Below the pieces are notes generated by a model. That model was not told the origin of the DNA. It searched no databases and saw only the letters and a program-made list of their open reading frames with translations. Shown piece after piece: positions 16,855-25,145 of a stretch of 64,000 nucleotides of DNA. Location of the stretch: NCBI GenBank assembly GCA_934465535.1, contig CAKSKV010000007.1, positions 37,329-101,328 of the forward strand, read 5' to 3'. This stretch comes from an uncultured Clostridia bacterium. Its GTDB lineage: Bacteria > Bacillota > Clostridia > Christensenellales > QALW01. The position numbers were made by a program, and so were the translations under genes. Positions within the stretch are counted from its first letter, which is position 1, and every line of letters starts with the position of its first letter.

Positions 16855-16908
16855 AGCTGCGGGCGGAGCAGCTGCTTTTTTGCGCCGGGGGGCGAAGCCC
16901 CGGCGCAA
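16855..16908. other. Two tandem hairpins
   Basis: AGCTGC / GCAGCT (16855-16873) followed by GC and six T. Then a perfect 11-bp stem TTGCGCCGGGG / CCCCGGCGCAA at 16880-16908 with a GGCGAAG loop. The first has plus-strand terminator form although no plus-strand gene lies upstream. Confidence 0.5.
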
Positions 16909-16921
16909 GGGTAGATGCCGC

Positions 16922-16949
16922 AAAAGAAAAAGCCGGGCAAAAGCCCGGC
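16922..16949 (-). terminator. Terminator of the glycoside-hydrolase-like gene
   Basis: Minus-strand hairpin GCCGGGC-TTTT-GCCCGGC followed by TTTTTCTTTT, about 95 bases after the stop of the minus-strand gene that ends at 17044. Confidence 0.8.
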
Positions 16950-16980
16950 GTGAAGGAATATGCTTGTATGCTTGCAGTTG

Positions 16981-17019
16981 GATATAAAAGGGATACGGAT
17001 AGATATAAAAGGGATACGG
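16981..17019. repeat. 21-bp tandem duplication
   Basis: GATATAAAAGGGATACGG occurs at 16981-16998 and 17002-17019, i.e. nearly two units of a 21-base repeat in the 3' untranslated region of the adjacent gene. Probably replication slippage. Confidence 0.7.
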
Positions 17020-17043
17020 GGAGAGAAATATGATTTGCTTCCC

Positions 17044-18771
17044 TTACCCCAGAGGATACCAAAGGCTGAGGCGGCCCATGGGCAGGCAGGAGCCCTGAGT
17101 ATAGGTATCCATTATATCCGTGCCGTTAAAGCCGTCGGTAACCTTGAAATATATGCCGTCGGCAGGAGTGCCTATATCCGCAAGGGAAACGGTTATTGTT
17201 ATGCAGTTATCCCGTATTTCGCTTTGAATATCTCCGGCACGGGTGCGCACACCCTTTTCATCAAGGCTGTACAGTGCGTTTTCACAAGGAGAAGCGGCAA
17301 AGGAGTAGCCCTCCCAGCCCTTAAGGGACGGGGCGCCGCAGCCGATATACAGGTTCATGAAATCCGCGCTTGCGCAGTCCTGAAGGGTGCTTTCACATTC
17401 TATGAGGAACTGCACGCTGCTTTTGCTGTTTGCCGTCCTTACGCTTTTTATTTTGTTGCGGGGGGCGGGCTGCTCATAGCGCAGGTTTTGTCCCACGCCC
17501 GCCGAGGAGCGGGCAAGCCCCAGCGCGGCGGAGGCGTACACGGCGCAGCCCTCCCATGCGGCCGGGTCGGGGGCAAGGGGCAGCGACCTGAGCGCGGGCT
17601 TTGATATATCCCCCTTTATCCCTTTGAAGCGGCGGATGTTGTCGCACAGCTGAAGGTAGAAGGCGTCCTGGTAGCCGTCGCCCTTGGGCGGCTCGATATC
17701 GCGGGAGAATTCCTCGTCCGCCGTGTCCACAAAGCCTACGCGGCCGTCAAGAATGAGCTTTATGGCTATCCATTCGTTAAAGCCGGTTACGGTAACGGTG
17801 CTTACTTCGTCCCCGCGGGCAAGTACATTGTCCCACTGGCTTTGAGCGTTGGTGCCCAGACGCATATTTTCCTTTATGTTTTGCTTTTTGTCAAAGTCGT
17901 AGCCTCGGCCCATATTAAGGGAGCGGTTCAGGATGGAATCGCTGAAGGGCAGCTGCGGATGCTGGGCAAGGGAGACATTCATTATTCCGGTGCCGTCGGG
18001 CTGGGTGTGCACGGGCTGGGGATATATCCATTCCATCCACGGGAAGCCGTCCTTTTTATAAGGCTCATTGGGCCACTGGGAAACGCGAAGGTCGAAAAAG
18101 GCGCGCATTTCCTCGGGCAGGGGCTCCGGCTTGTAGGAATCGGAGCGCAGAGCCGCCTCGGCGGCATCGCTTTCGGGAGTGAAATTGCCTATTATCAGGG
18201 GATGCACGCCGTCGGGGCGATACCATACGCGGTCGTATTCCGGGTTTTTGTAAAAAAGCTCATACACCTGCTTTGCGGTTTGTATGGAGTGGGAGTTTGT
18301 ATAGTAGGCCGCTTTGGGGGCGGGGATGCCTTTATCGTACATGGCGTTCAGCACCTCAAAGAGGGCCCGGCTGGCATCGGGATAGGGCAGGGCGTTTGTG
18401 GCGTCGAGATAGAGGAAATCCACCCCGGCAAGGAATAGCATTTCCATATGCTTGGCAATGACCCATTTATCGTCGCTGCGGTAGTAGCCGAAAAGCGGCT
18501 CGTTCCAGTAATGGAAGGTGTTTACCGGGCTATTGGGGGTGCCGTTTGTATCCCAAAGCTCGTCGGGGCATTCCTTAAGCAGGCGGGTGATGTTGTATTT
18601 GCCGCTCATGCGCGTTTCGCTGCCCAGCCAAAGGAAATAAAACATTCCCACGCTTTTTTTATTGAGCGCGTGCACCGGTGAAAAGCTGCGTCCGAATTGG
18701 TCCGTGCCGCAGAGCATAAGCTCGGAGATGGTGCAGGCGGGGTTTTGTGCGGTATAATCGGAAATTTTCAT
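17044..18771 (-). CDS. Glycoside-hydrolase-like TIM-barrel protein (GH71/GH99-like)
   Basis: A 575-residue protein. Residues ~40-130 (VGMFYFLWLG, HYWNEPLFGYYRSDD, VIAKHMEMLFLAGVDFLYLDATNA) resemble the strand-1 to strand-3 region of proteins annotated as glycoside hydrolase family 71/99-like, in which an animal/plant-gut glycan is usually the suspected substrate. VTVTGFNEWIAIK near residue 330 is the kind of NEW motif that ends such barrels. The last ~170 residues (LIECESTLQDCASADFMNLYIGC...) look like a beta-sandwich accessory domain. There is no signal peptide, so it would be cytoplasmic, unusual for a glycan-degrading enzyme. GGAGGATAACG precedes the ATG. The gene stands alone between terminators. 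Family placement is from pattern memory and needs a profile search. Confidence 0.55.
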   Translation of the reverse strand: MKISDYTAQNPACTISELMLCGTDQFGRSFSPVHALNKKSVGMFYFLWLGSETRMSGKYNITRLLKECPDELWDTNGTPNSPVNTFHYWNEPLFGYYRSDDKWVIAKHMEMLFLAGVDFLYLDATNALPYPDASRALFEVLNAMYDKGIPAPKAAYYTNSHSIQTAKQVYELFYKNPEYDRVWYRPDGVHPLIIGNFTPESDAAEAALRSDSYKPEPLPEEMRAFFDLRVSQWPNEPYKKDGFPWMEWIYPQPVHTQPDGTGIMNVSLAQHPQLPFSDSILNRSLNMGRGYDFDKKQNIKENMRLGTNAQSQWDNVLARGDEVSTVTVTGFNEWIAIKLILDGRVGFVDTADEEFSRDIEPPKGDGYQDAFYLQLCDNIRRFKGIKGDISKPALRSLPLAPDPAAWEGCAVYASAALGLARSSAGVGQNLRYEQPAPRNKIKSVRTANSKSSVQFLIECESTLQDCASADFMNLYIGCGAPSLKGWEGYSFAASPCENALYSLDEKGVRTRAGDIQSEIRDNCITITVSLADIGTPADGIYFKVTDGFNGTDIMDTYTQGSCLPMGRLSLWYPLG

Positions 18772-18844
18772 TTTTTCGTTATCCTCCGTATTTTCCGTAT
18801 AAAGGGGCGGCCCAAGGGCTTTTTTCGGGGTGTTTTCGGGATAT

Positions 18845-18874
18845 ATTATAATATCCGCACCGCCTGTGTTTCAA
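18845..18874 (-). promoter_or_regulatory. Promoter of the glycoside-hydrolase-like gene
   Basis: Minus strand TTGAAA (18869-18874), 18-base spacer, TATAAT (18845-18850), about 65 bases upstream of the start codon. Confidence 0.55.
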
Positions 18875-19083
18875 TGCACGACATTAACCTTTTATCGCAC
18901 AAAGTGAACATTGAGGGCGGTTTAATAAGCATAACGGAGTGCGGAGGCGGTGAGGCGAAAAATTACGGAAAACGGGGGCAAAAGGGGAAAACGGCGTGCA
19001 AAAGCGGCGCGCAAAGGACGGCAAAACGGGGCACTGCCGCCCTGTTTTGCCAAGGTATTGTACGGGTTTTTGGTTTATGCATA

Positions 19084-19112
19084 TTGACATTTGACCGCCG
19101 ATGGGATATAAT
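19084..19112 (+). promoter_or_regulatory. Consensus sigma-A promoter of rny
   Basis: TTGACA (19084-19089), exactly 17 bases, TATAAT (19107-19112): a perfect match to the housekeeping consensus. Transcription would start near 19119, giving a ~100-base AT-rich leader. Confidence 0.85.
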
Positions 19113-19221
19113 CTATAAGAATATACTGTATATATGAATTATTAGAAGGCTTATATAGAATTATATTCAATAAATTCATAGGTATTATATATTTATTTTT
19201 TGAGAAAGTGAGGTGTTATTC

Positions 19222-20766
19222 GTGCCTGATTTCGTATGGGCCGTCATAGCGGGTGTGCCTTGCCTTATTATCGGCATTCTGGCCGGGTATTTTTACCGCA
19301 AGAACGCGACGGAAAAGCGCATAGGACGCGCTGAGGAAACCGCTGCAAGGATAGTGGAAGAAGCAAAAAACCGTGCGGAGCTGCTGTCAAAGGAACGCAT
19401 ATCCGAGGCAAAGGACGAGATCCATCGTCTCAGGAGCGAGTGCGACAGAGAGTGCAAGGAAAGACGGGCAGAGGTTTCTAAAAACGAGAAGAGATTTATT
19501 GCACGGGAAGAGCAGCTGGAGAAAAAATTCTATGCTCTGGATGCCCGGGAGGATAACTGCGCGCGCAGGGAGAAGGAACTGGCGGATCAGCTGGCTGCGG
19601 CGGAGGAGCTGTCCAAAAAGCGGGTGGCGGAGCTGGAACGCGTGGCTTCCCTTACAAGCGAGGAGGCCAAAAACGAGCTTATTGCGGCCATTGAAAACGA
19701 CGCGCGCAGAGATGCCGCGGTATTGGTGCGCGATATAGAGCAGAAGGCCAAGCAGGAGGGTGAGCAGAAGGCACGCAACATAATCACCCTTGCCATACAG
19801 CGCTGCGCCGCGGATCATGTGGCGGAGAGCACGGTATCGGTGGTGCCGCTGCCCAATGATGAGATGAAGGGCCGCATTATCGGACGCGAGGGACGCAACA
19901 TAAAGGCGCTGGAGACGGCGACCGGCGTGGAGCTGATAATAGACGATACTCCGGAGGCGGTTATACTTTCCAGCTTCGACCCCATACGCAGGGATATTGC
20001 GCGCATTGCCCTTGAAAGGCTTATTGTGGACGGACGGATTCATCCGGCGCGCATTGAGGATATGGTGGAAAAGGTGCGCAAGGAGGTGGATGTGCAGATC
20101 AAGGAGGCGGGCGAATCCGCCATATTCGATGTGGGCATTCACAACATGCACCCGGAGCTTGTAAAGCTGCTGGGACGGCTGAAATACCGCACCAGCTACG
20201 GTCAGAATGTGCTTAAGCACTCCCTGGAGGTGGCTCACATTGCGGGGCTGCTGGCAGGGGAGCTGGGGCTGGACGCCACCATTGCAAAGCGTGCCGGTCT
20301 GCTGCATGATATCGGCAAGAGCGTAGACCACGAGGTGGAGGGCACGCACATTCAGATAGGCGTGGAGCTTGCAAAGAAATACCGCGAAAGCCCCGCCGTT
20401 ATCCACTGCATAGCCGCGCACCACAACGATGTGGAGCCGGAGACCCTGGAAGCCGTACTGGTACAGGCGGCCGATGCCGTGTCGGGAGCCCGTCCCGGCG
20501 CGCGCAGAGAGACCCTCAGTAATTATCTTAAACGCCTTGAGAAACTCGAAGAGATCGCAAATTCGTTCCCGGGAGTGGAAAAATGCTTCGCCATTCAGGC
20601 GGGCAGAGAGATACGCATAATCATAAAGCCGGACATGGTTTCCGAGGAGGGAGCCGTGATAGTAGCCAAGGATATAGCAAAGCGCATAGAGGACGAGATG
20701 GTATATCCGGGGCAGATAAAGGTGAACGTGGTGAGGGAAACCCGCACCGTGGAGTATGCAAAGTAG
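19222..20766 (+). CDS. rny: Ribonuclease Y
   Basis: The membrane-anchored endoribonuclease that starts mRNA decay in many Firmicutes. Its 514 residues run: one N-terminal transmembrane helix (VWAVIAGVPCLIIGILAGYF), a long coiled coil (about 25-190), a KH domain (GRIIGREGRNIKALE) and an HD domain (HSLEVAHIAGLLAG...LLHDIGKSVDHE, then AHHNDVEPE and ADAVSGARPGARRE). All HD metal ligands are present. GTG at 19213 is also in frame, but GAGGTG at 19210-19215 is six bases before the GTG at 19222, so I take the latter. Single gene with its own strong promoter and terminator. Confidence 0.97.
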   Translation: MPDFVWAVIAGVPCLIIGILAGYFYRKNATEKRIGRAEETAARIVEEAKNRAELLSKERISEAKDEIHRLRSECDRECKERRAEVSKNEKRFIAREEQLEKKFYALDAREDNCARREKELADQLAAAEELSKKRVAELERVASLTSEEAKNELIAAIENDARRDAAVLVRDIEQKAKQEGEQKARNIITLAIQRCAADHVAESTVSVVPLPNDEMKGRIIGREGRNIKALETATGVELIIDDTPEAVILSSFDPIRRDIARIALERLIVDGRIHPARIEDMVEKVRKEVDVQIKEAGESAIFDVGIHNMHPELVKLLGRLKYRTSYGQNVLKHSLEVAHIAGLLAGELGLDATIAKRAGLLHDIGKSVDHEVEGTHIQIGVELAKKYRESPAVIHCIAAHHNDVEPETLEAVLVQAADAVSGARPGARRETLSNYLKRLEKLEEIANSFPGVEKCFAIQAGREIRIIIKPDMVSEEGAVIVAKDIAKRIEDEMVYPGQIKVNVVRETRTVEYAK

Positions 20767-20806
20767 ATCACGATAAAAATATTACTGCCGCAGCGGCGGC
20801 GCCGGA

Positions 20807-20844
20807 GCCTTCGTGCAAAGATTCGTTTTGCACGGAGGCTTTTT
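20807..20844 (+). terminator. Terminator of rny
   Basis: Thirteen-base-pair stem GCCTTCGTGCAAA / TTTGCACGGAGGC (one G-U pair) followed by five T. Confidence 0.85.
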
Positions 20845-20856
20845 ATATGTTTTCGT

Positions 20857-20885
20857 TTGACGAAAAACGCCGCGGACTCTATAAT
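20857..20885 (+). promoter_or_regulatory. Sigma-A promoter of the vor operon
   Basis: TTGACG (20857-20862), 17-base spacer, TATAAT (20880-20885). The predicted transcript start near 20892 lies about 34 bases before the TTG start of vorD. Confidence 0.8.
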
Positions 20886-20925
20886 ATTCGAAATAAGGTA
20901 TTATACCATGAGAGGGGCGATTTTT

Positions 20926-21129
20926 TTGGCAAAGGTAACCTTCCTGAAGGAGATATGCAAGGGATGCTCGCTGTGTGTGACGGCCTGCCCCAAGCATATA
21001 ATTGCATTATCCGACGCCATTAACGCCAAGGGATATAATTACGCGGTGCTTACCGATGAGGCTGCCTGCATAGGCTGTGCATCGTGCGCGCGTATGTGCC
21101 CCGATTGCGTTATTACGGTAGAAAAGTAG
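20926..21129 (+). CDS. vorD: 2-oxoacid:ferredoxin oxidoreductase delta (ferredoxin) subunit
   Basis: A 67-residue 2x[4Fe-4S] ferredoxin. Cluster cysteines are C11, C14, C17 with C58, and C48, C51, C54 with C21, in the usual crossed pattern. The family opens MAKVTF..., which is obtained by starting at the TTG at 20926; AGAGGGG at 20911-20917 is a good ribosome binding site for it. An ATG at 20908 would add six residues but has no such site. The subunit carries electrons from the TPP centre of the partner subunits to free ferredoxin. First gene of the four-gene vor operon. Confidence 0.88.
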   Translation: MAKVTFLKEICKGCSLCVTACPKHIIALSDAINAKGYNYAVLTDEAACIGCASCARMCPDCVITVEK

Positions 21130-21159
21130 CGGTATAACAGGAGATTAAGGAGAGGTAGT

Positions 21160-22218
21160 ATGGAAAAGCATTTAATGAAAGGTGCGGAGGCCATTGCCGA
21201 GGCGGCGGTTCTTGCCGGCTGCCGGCAATTTTTCGGCTATCCGATAACGCCGCAGAACCAGATTCCGGAATACATGAGCCGGCGCATGCCCCAGGTGGGC
21301 GGCTGCTTTCTGCAGGCCGAGAGCGAGGTTTCTGCGATCAATATGGTATACGGAGCCGCGGGAAGCGGAGCAAGGGTGATGACGAGTTCCTCAAGCCCGG
21401 GAATTTCCCTTAAGCAGGAGGGCATATCCTACATTGCCTGTGCGGAGCTGCCCTGCGTTATTGTAAACATTGTGCGCGGCGGCCCCGGTCTTGGCGGAAT
21501 ACAGCCCGCGCAGAGCGATTATTTCCAGTGCACAAAGGGCGGCGGACACGGCGATTACCGTCTTTTGGTGCTGGCGCCGGATTCCGTTCAGGAGGCGGTG
21601 GATTTTACCTATCAGGCCTTTGACCTTGCGGACAAATACAGAAACCCGGTGCTGATACTGGGCGACGGCATGATAGGGCAGATGATGGAGCCGGTGATAA
21701 TGCCGCCGGAAAAGACCGAGTTTGAGGAAAAGCCGTGGGCGGCTACCGGCCGCTTCGGACAGGGCAGGAGGATAATCAACTCCCTGTATATCGACCCGGC
21801 GGAGCTGGAGCAGGTGAACCTGCGGCTTCAGCGCAAGTATGAGACAATAGCGGCAAACGAAACGCGCTGCGAGGAGTATATGACGGAGGACGCCGATATT
21901 ATAATCGCCGCCTACGGCACAACGGCGCGCATTGCGAAAAAATCCATAAAGGAGCTGCGCGCCCGCGGCATAAAGGCCGGTTTGCTGCGTCCCATAACGC
22001 TGTGGCCCTTCCCGAGCGAATATTTTGCCAAGGCCTGCGGGCATGCAAAATGCATGCTTACCGTGGAGATGAGCTGCGGCCAGATGGTGGAGGATGTACG
22101 CCTGGCTGTAAACGGCAGGGTGCCGGTGGATTTCTACGGACGCGTGGGCGGCATGGTGCCCTCCTGGCGCGAGATAATGGAGGCTGCCGAAAAGACGCTC
22201 AAAGGAGGTAAGGACTGA
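21160..22218 (+). CDS. vorB: 2-oxoacid:ferredoxin oxidoreductase alpha subunit (VorB-like)
   Basis: 352 residues, the size of VorB. Domain I starts at MKGAEAIAEAAVLAGCRQFFGYPITPQNQI, the 2-oxoacid substrate-binding YPITP motif, with the conserved E in QAESEVSAINMVYGAAGSG. VNIVRGGPGLGGIQPAQSDY follows. The C-terminal half (AYGTTARIAKKSI...GLLRPITLWPFP) is the usual domain II. The complex oxidises 2-oxoacids from branched-chain amino acids (or 2-oxoglutarate) to acyl-CoA with reduction of ferredoxin. VOR versus KOR specificity cannot be settled by eye. The stop overlaps the next start by one base. Confidence 0.9.
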   Translation: MEKHLMKGAEAIAEAAVLAGCRQFFGYPITPQNQIPEYMSRRMPQVGGCFLQAESEVSAINMVYGAAGSGARVMTSSSSPGISLKQEGISYIACAELPCVIVNIVRGGPGLGGIQPAQSDYFQCTKGGGHGDYRLLVLAPDSVQEAVDFTYQAFDLADKYRNPVLILGDGMIGQMMEPVIMPPEKTEFEEKPWAATGRFGQGRRIINSLYIDPAELEQVNLRLQRKYETIAANETRCEEYMTEDADIIIAAYGTTARIAKKSIKELRARGIKAGLLRPITLWPFPSEYFAKACGHAKCMLTVEMSCGQMVEDVRLAVNGRVPVDFYGRVGGMVPSWREIMEAAEKTLKGGKD

Positions 22219-22967
22219 TGGCTGTGGTATTCAGTAAAACAAAAATGCTTACGGATGCTCCGCTGCACTATTGCCCCGGCTGCACTCACGGCATAATTCA
22301 CCGCCTTGTTGCCGAGGTTATAGAGGAATTGGGCGTGGAGGACAAGACGATAGGCGTTGCGCCGGTAGGCTGCGCGGTGTTTGCATACAATTATTTCAAC
22401 TGCGACATGCACGAGGCTTCGCACGGACGCGCGCCCAGCGTGGCTACCGGCATAAAGCGCTCGCTGCCCGACCGCTGCGTGTTTACCTATCAGGGCGACG
22501 GCGACCTTGCCTCCATAGGCACGGCGGAAATAGTTCATGCCTGTACGCGCGGTGAAAAGTTTACCACCATATTTGTAAACAACGCCATTTACGGCATGAC
22601 GGGCGGACAGATGGCCCCCACCACGCTGCCGGGACAGGTTACCACCACCTCGCCCTACGGACGGGATGTAAACCATTGCGGATACCCGGTAAAGGTGTGC
22701 GAGATGCTTTCCACGCTGGACGGCGCATATTATATTGCGCGCGTGTCGGTGGACTGCGTTAAAAATGTGATAAACGCCAAAAAGTGCATAAAGAAGGCCT
22801 TTGAATATCAGCTTGAGGGCAAGGGCTTTACGCTGGTGGAGGTGCTTTCCTCCTGCCCCACGAACTGGGGCATGGCGCCCAACGAGGCTCTTGAGTGGGT
22901 GAGGGAAAAGATGATACCGTACTATCCGCTGGGAGTATACAAGGACAAGGGGGCGCAGGAAAAATGA
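22218..22967 (+). CDS. vorA: 2-oxoacid:ferredoxin oxidoreductase beta (TPP) subunit
   Basis: A 249-residue TPP-binding subunit. HYCPGCTHGIIHRLV is the N-terminal pyrophosphate-proximal motif; GDGDLASIGTAEIVHA plus NNAIYGMTGGQMAPTTL is the GDG...N TPP/Mg2+ motif. AAAGGAGG lies before the ATG. It forms the active site with the alpha subunit. Gene order delta-alpha-beta-gamma is the usual clostridial one. Confidence 0.92.
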   Translation: MAVVFSKTKMLTDAPLHYCPGCTHGIIHRLVAEVIEELGVEDKTIGVAPVGCAVFAYNYFNCDMHEASHGRAPSVATGIKRSLPDRCVFTYQGDGDLASIGTAEIVHACTRGEKFTTIFVNNAIYGMTGGQMAPTTLPGQVTTTSPYGRDVNHCGYPVKVCEMLSTLDGAYYIARVSVDCVKNVINAKKCIKKAFEYQLEGKGFTLVEVLSSCPTNWGMAPNEALEWVREKMIPYYPLGVYKDKGAQEK

Positions 22968-23500
22968 CGCATGAACTGATAATTGCGGGCTTCGGCGGAC
23001 AGGGCGTGCTTTCCATGGGACAGCTGCTTGTGCGCGCGGGGCTGCTGGAGAACAAAGAGGTTTCCTGGCTGCCCAGCTACGGGCCGGAAATGCGCGGGGG
23101 CAGCGCCAATTGCTCGGTTATTATATCGGATGAGCCGGTGGTGGCACCCATAGTGACCGACGCCAGCTGCCTTATGGCAATGAACCGGCCGTCGCTTGAG
23201 AAATTTGAAAAAAGCGTTGTGCCGGGAGGAATGATATTTGTAAATTCCTCGCTGATAGACATAAAGGTGAGCCGCAGCGATGTAAAGGCGTACTATATTC
23301 CCTGCAATGAAATTGCCGCAAGGCTGGGCAATTCAAAGGTGGCGGGAAATGTTATGCTGGGTGCTTTTATAGCGGCTACGGGGGCTGTGAGCATTGACGA
23401 TGTTATGACCAGCCTTTCCTACACCCTTAAAAACAAGCAGCATCTTATGGGCGTAAACCGTCAGGCGCTGGAAACGGGCGAGGAGCTTATAAGCAAATAA
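22964..23500 (+). CDS. vorC: 2-oxoacid:ferredoxin oxidoreductase gamma subunit
   Basis: 178 residues beginning MTHELIIAGFGGQGVLSMGQLL, the gamma-domain signature (GxGGQG), then PSYGPEMRGGSANCSVIIS. The start ATG overlaps the vorA stop (ATGA), which decides it over an upstream in-frame codon. It contributes to CoA binding and closes the complex. Last gene of the operon. Confidence 0.92.
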   Translation: MTHELIIAGFGGQGVLSMGQLLVRAGLLENKEVSWLPSYGPEMRGGSANCSVIISDEPVVAPIVTDASCLMAMNRPSLEKFEKSVVPGGMIFVNSSLIDIKVSRSDVKAYYIPCNEIAARLGNSKVAGNVMLGAFIAATGAVSIDDVMTSLSYTLKNKQHLMGVNRQALETGEELISK

Positions 23501-23554
23501 GCCGGAGAGAAGAAGCTGCGGGGGCTTGTGCGGCCGCCACGAAGAAAAAACGGC

Positions 23555-23583
23555 TTGAAAAAATATGTTTTTTATGCTATAAT
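23555..23583 (+). promoter_or_regulatory. Promoter of the first MATE transporter gene
   Basis: TTGAAA (23555-23560), 17-base spacer, TATAAT (23578-23583). Expected transcript start near 23590, only 12 bases before a strong hairpin with T-run. Confidence 0.7.
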
Positions 23584-23601
23584 AAACACAACGAGCAGCA
23601 G

Positions 23602-23640
23602 AAAGTGCGTAAGTCCAGTTTGGACTTGCGCACTTTTTTT
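23602..23640 (+). terminator. Terminator-like leader hairpin before the MATE gene
   Basis: Fifteen-base-pair stem (AAAGTGCGTAAGTCC with GGACTTGCGCACTTT, one G-U pair), five-base loop, then a run of T. It can terminate vor transcription, but it also lies between the MATE promoter and the MATE start at 23660. Confidence 0.75.
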
Positions 23641-23659
23641 ATTTTAAGGAGGTAATAAA

Positions 23660-25099
23660 ATGGAGAAAAACGAAGCGGATCTTTCCCGTGAAAAGCCGGG
23701 CAGGCTGATGCGGAAATATGCCGTGCCCTGTGTTATTTCGTTGCTTGTGGGCGCGCTTTATAACATAGTGGATCAGATATTTATTGCAAATGCAAGCTAT
23801 TTGGGCTCCTACGGCAATGCCGCAAACACGGTGGTTTTCCCCCTGACGGTTATTGCGCTGGGCATTGCGGTGATGATAGGGGACGGCTGCTGCGCCTTTG
23901 TAAGCTTATCGCTTGGGAAAAAGCAGACGGGGGATGCATCCCGCAGTGCGGGCAATGCGATAATGCTGTGCATTTTAAGCAGCGTTTGCTTAAGCGCGAT
24001 ATATCTTATTTTCAGTGAGCCTATACTGACGGCCTTCGGCGGCAGGGTGAACAGCGAGACCTTTGAGCTTTCCAAGGAGTATTTTATATGGATAGCGGCG
24101 GGAATACCGTTTTATATGTTCGGGCAGGCTATGAATCCCATAATCCGTGCGGACGGAAGCCCTAAGTTTGCAATGCTTTCCACCCTTGCCGGGGCGGTTG
24201 TGAACATTGTGCTGGACCCGATTTTTATTTTTACCTTCAAATGGGGCATGGCGGGAGCGGCGGCAGCCACTGTTATAGGGCAGATAGTTACGGCGATTTT
24301 GTCAGTGCTGTATTTATTGCGCGCAAGGGTAATAAGGCCGAAGCGGGAAGATTTCCTGCCGGAGACAAGAATAATAAGAAAAATGCTTTCGCTGGGGCTG
24401 AGCAGCTTTTTGGCGCAGATATCGCTTGTGGGAGCAATGCTGGCAATAAACAATATGCTCCGCAGGTACGGCGCGGCGGATGAGATATTCGGGCAGGAGC
24501 AGTATGCCCAGATACCCATGGCGGTTGTGGGCATTGTGATGAAGTTTTTCCAGATAGTGATATCCGTTGTTATAGGCATGGCTGCGGGCTGTATTCCCGT
24601 TGTAGGGTTTAATATGGGAGCCGGGCAGAAGGGCAGAGTGAAGGAGCTGTTTACAAGGCTGCTTATTTCTGAGGTCTGCGCGGGGGCGGCGGCGCTGCTT
24701 ATTGCGGAGGTGTTTCCGGGGGCGCTGATACGGATTTTCGGCGCGGCAAACGAGAGCATATACTACACCGAATTTGCCGTAAAATCATTTCGTATTTATC
24801 TTTGCATGATAGTGCCGGCCTGCGTGAACAAGGCGACATTTATTTTTATGCAGGCAATGGGAAGGGCTGTGGAATCAGCAGCGCTTTCCATGGTGCGCGA
24901 AATTGTGTTCGGCGTGGGGTTTGCGCTGCTGCTGCCGGTATTTTTCGGGCTGGACGGCGTGCTGTATTCCATGCCGCTGTCGGATATACTAACGGGAGTT
25001 ATTTCCGCGATAATAATAGTAAAAACCTATAAGGAGCTTTCGCAAAAGGAGGGCGCGGGCGGCTCGGCAATAGCGGCGCCGCAGAACCCGAAAGGCTAA
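23660..25099 (+). CDS. MATE family efflux transporter
   Basis: A 479-residue protein with about twelve transmembrane helices in two MatE repeats. Helix 1 carries YNIVDQIFIANASYLGSYGNAA and the repeat junction shows NPIIRADGSPKFAMLSTLAGAVVNIVLDPIFIF, which is the standard MatE signature. Members export drugs or metabolites against Na+ or H+. The substrate is unknown. AAGGAGG lies nine bases before the ATG. Expressed as a single gene behind an unusual hairpin-bearing leader. Confidence 0.9.
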   Translation: MEKNEADLSREKPGRLMRKYAVPCVISLLVGALYNIVDQIFIANASYLGSYGNAANTVVFPLTVIALGIAVMIGDGCCAFVSLSLGKKQTGDASRSAGNAIMLCILSSVCLSAIYLIFSEPILTAFGGRVNSETFELSKEYFIWIAAGIPFYMFGQAMNPIIRADGSPKFAMLSTLAGAVVNIVLDPIFIFTFKWGMAGAAAATVIGQIVTAILSVLYLLRARVIRPKREDFLPETRIIRKMLSLGLSSFLAQISLVGAMLAINNMLRRYGAADEIFGQEQYAQIPMAVVGIVMKFFQIVISVVIGMAAGCIPVVGFNMGAGQKGRVKELFTRLLISEVCAGAAALLIAEVFPGALIRIFGAANESIYYTEFAVKSFRIYLCMIVPACVNKATFIFMQAMGRAVESAALSMVREIVFGVGFALLLPVFFGLDGVLYSMPLSDILTGVISAIIIVKTYKELSQKEGAGGSAIAAPQNPKG

Positions 25100-25104
25100 A
25101 CAAT

Positions 25105-25143
25105 AAGGCTTTGTTTTTTGAAAAACAAAGCCTTGTGTTTTTT
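25105..25143 (+). terminator. Terminator of the first MATE gene
   Basis: AAGGCTTTGTTTTT / AAAAACAAAGCCTT stem with a two- to four-base loop, then GTGTTTTTT. Lies between convergent genes. Confidence 0.8.
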
Positions 25144-25145
25144 AA

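Larger units (their letters stand above)
16700..17043. other. Gene-free stretch: promoter, hairpin cluster and short tandem repeat
   Basis: This 344-base interval contains the likely paaK-ior promoter, three closely spaced hairpins (16855-16949), and a 21-bp repeat (16981-17019). It separates the paaK-ior operon from the 3' end of the glycoside-hydrolase-like gene. I see no coding sequence. Confidence 0.6.
18772..19221. other. Divergent intergenic region between the GH-like gene and rny
   Basis: Of 450 bases, the left part holds a minus-strand promoter and the right part a consensus plus-strand promoter and an AT-rich leader of about 100 bases for rny. Between them a 13-bp stem (19020-19032 with 19039-19051, one G-U pair) has no T-run. 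No gene seen. Confidence 0.6.

Noticed and set aside
18697..19137. 146-codon plus-strand frame between the GH-like gene and rny
   Set aside because: Begins inside the GH-like gene on the other strand and crosses the rny promoter; no ribosome binding site.
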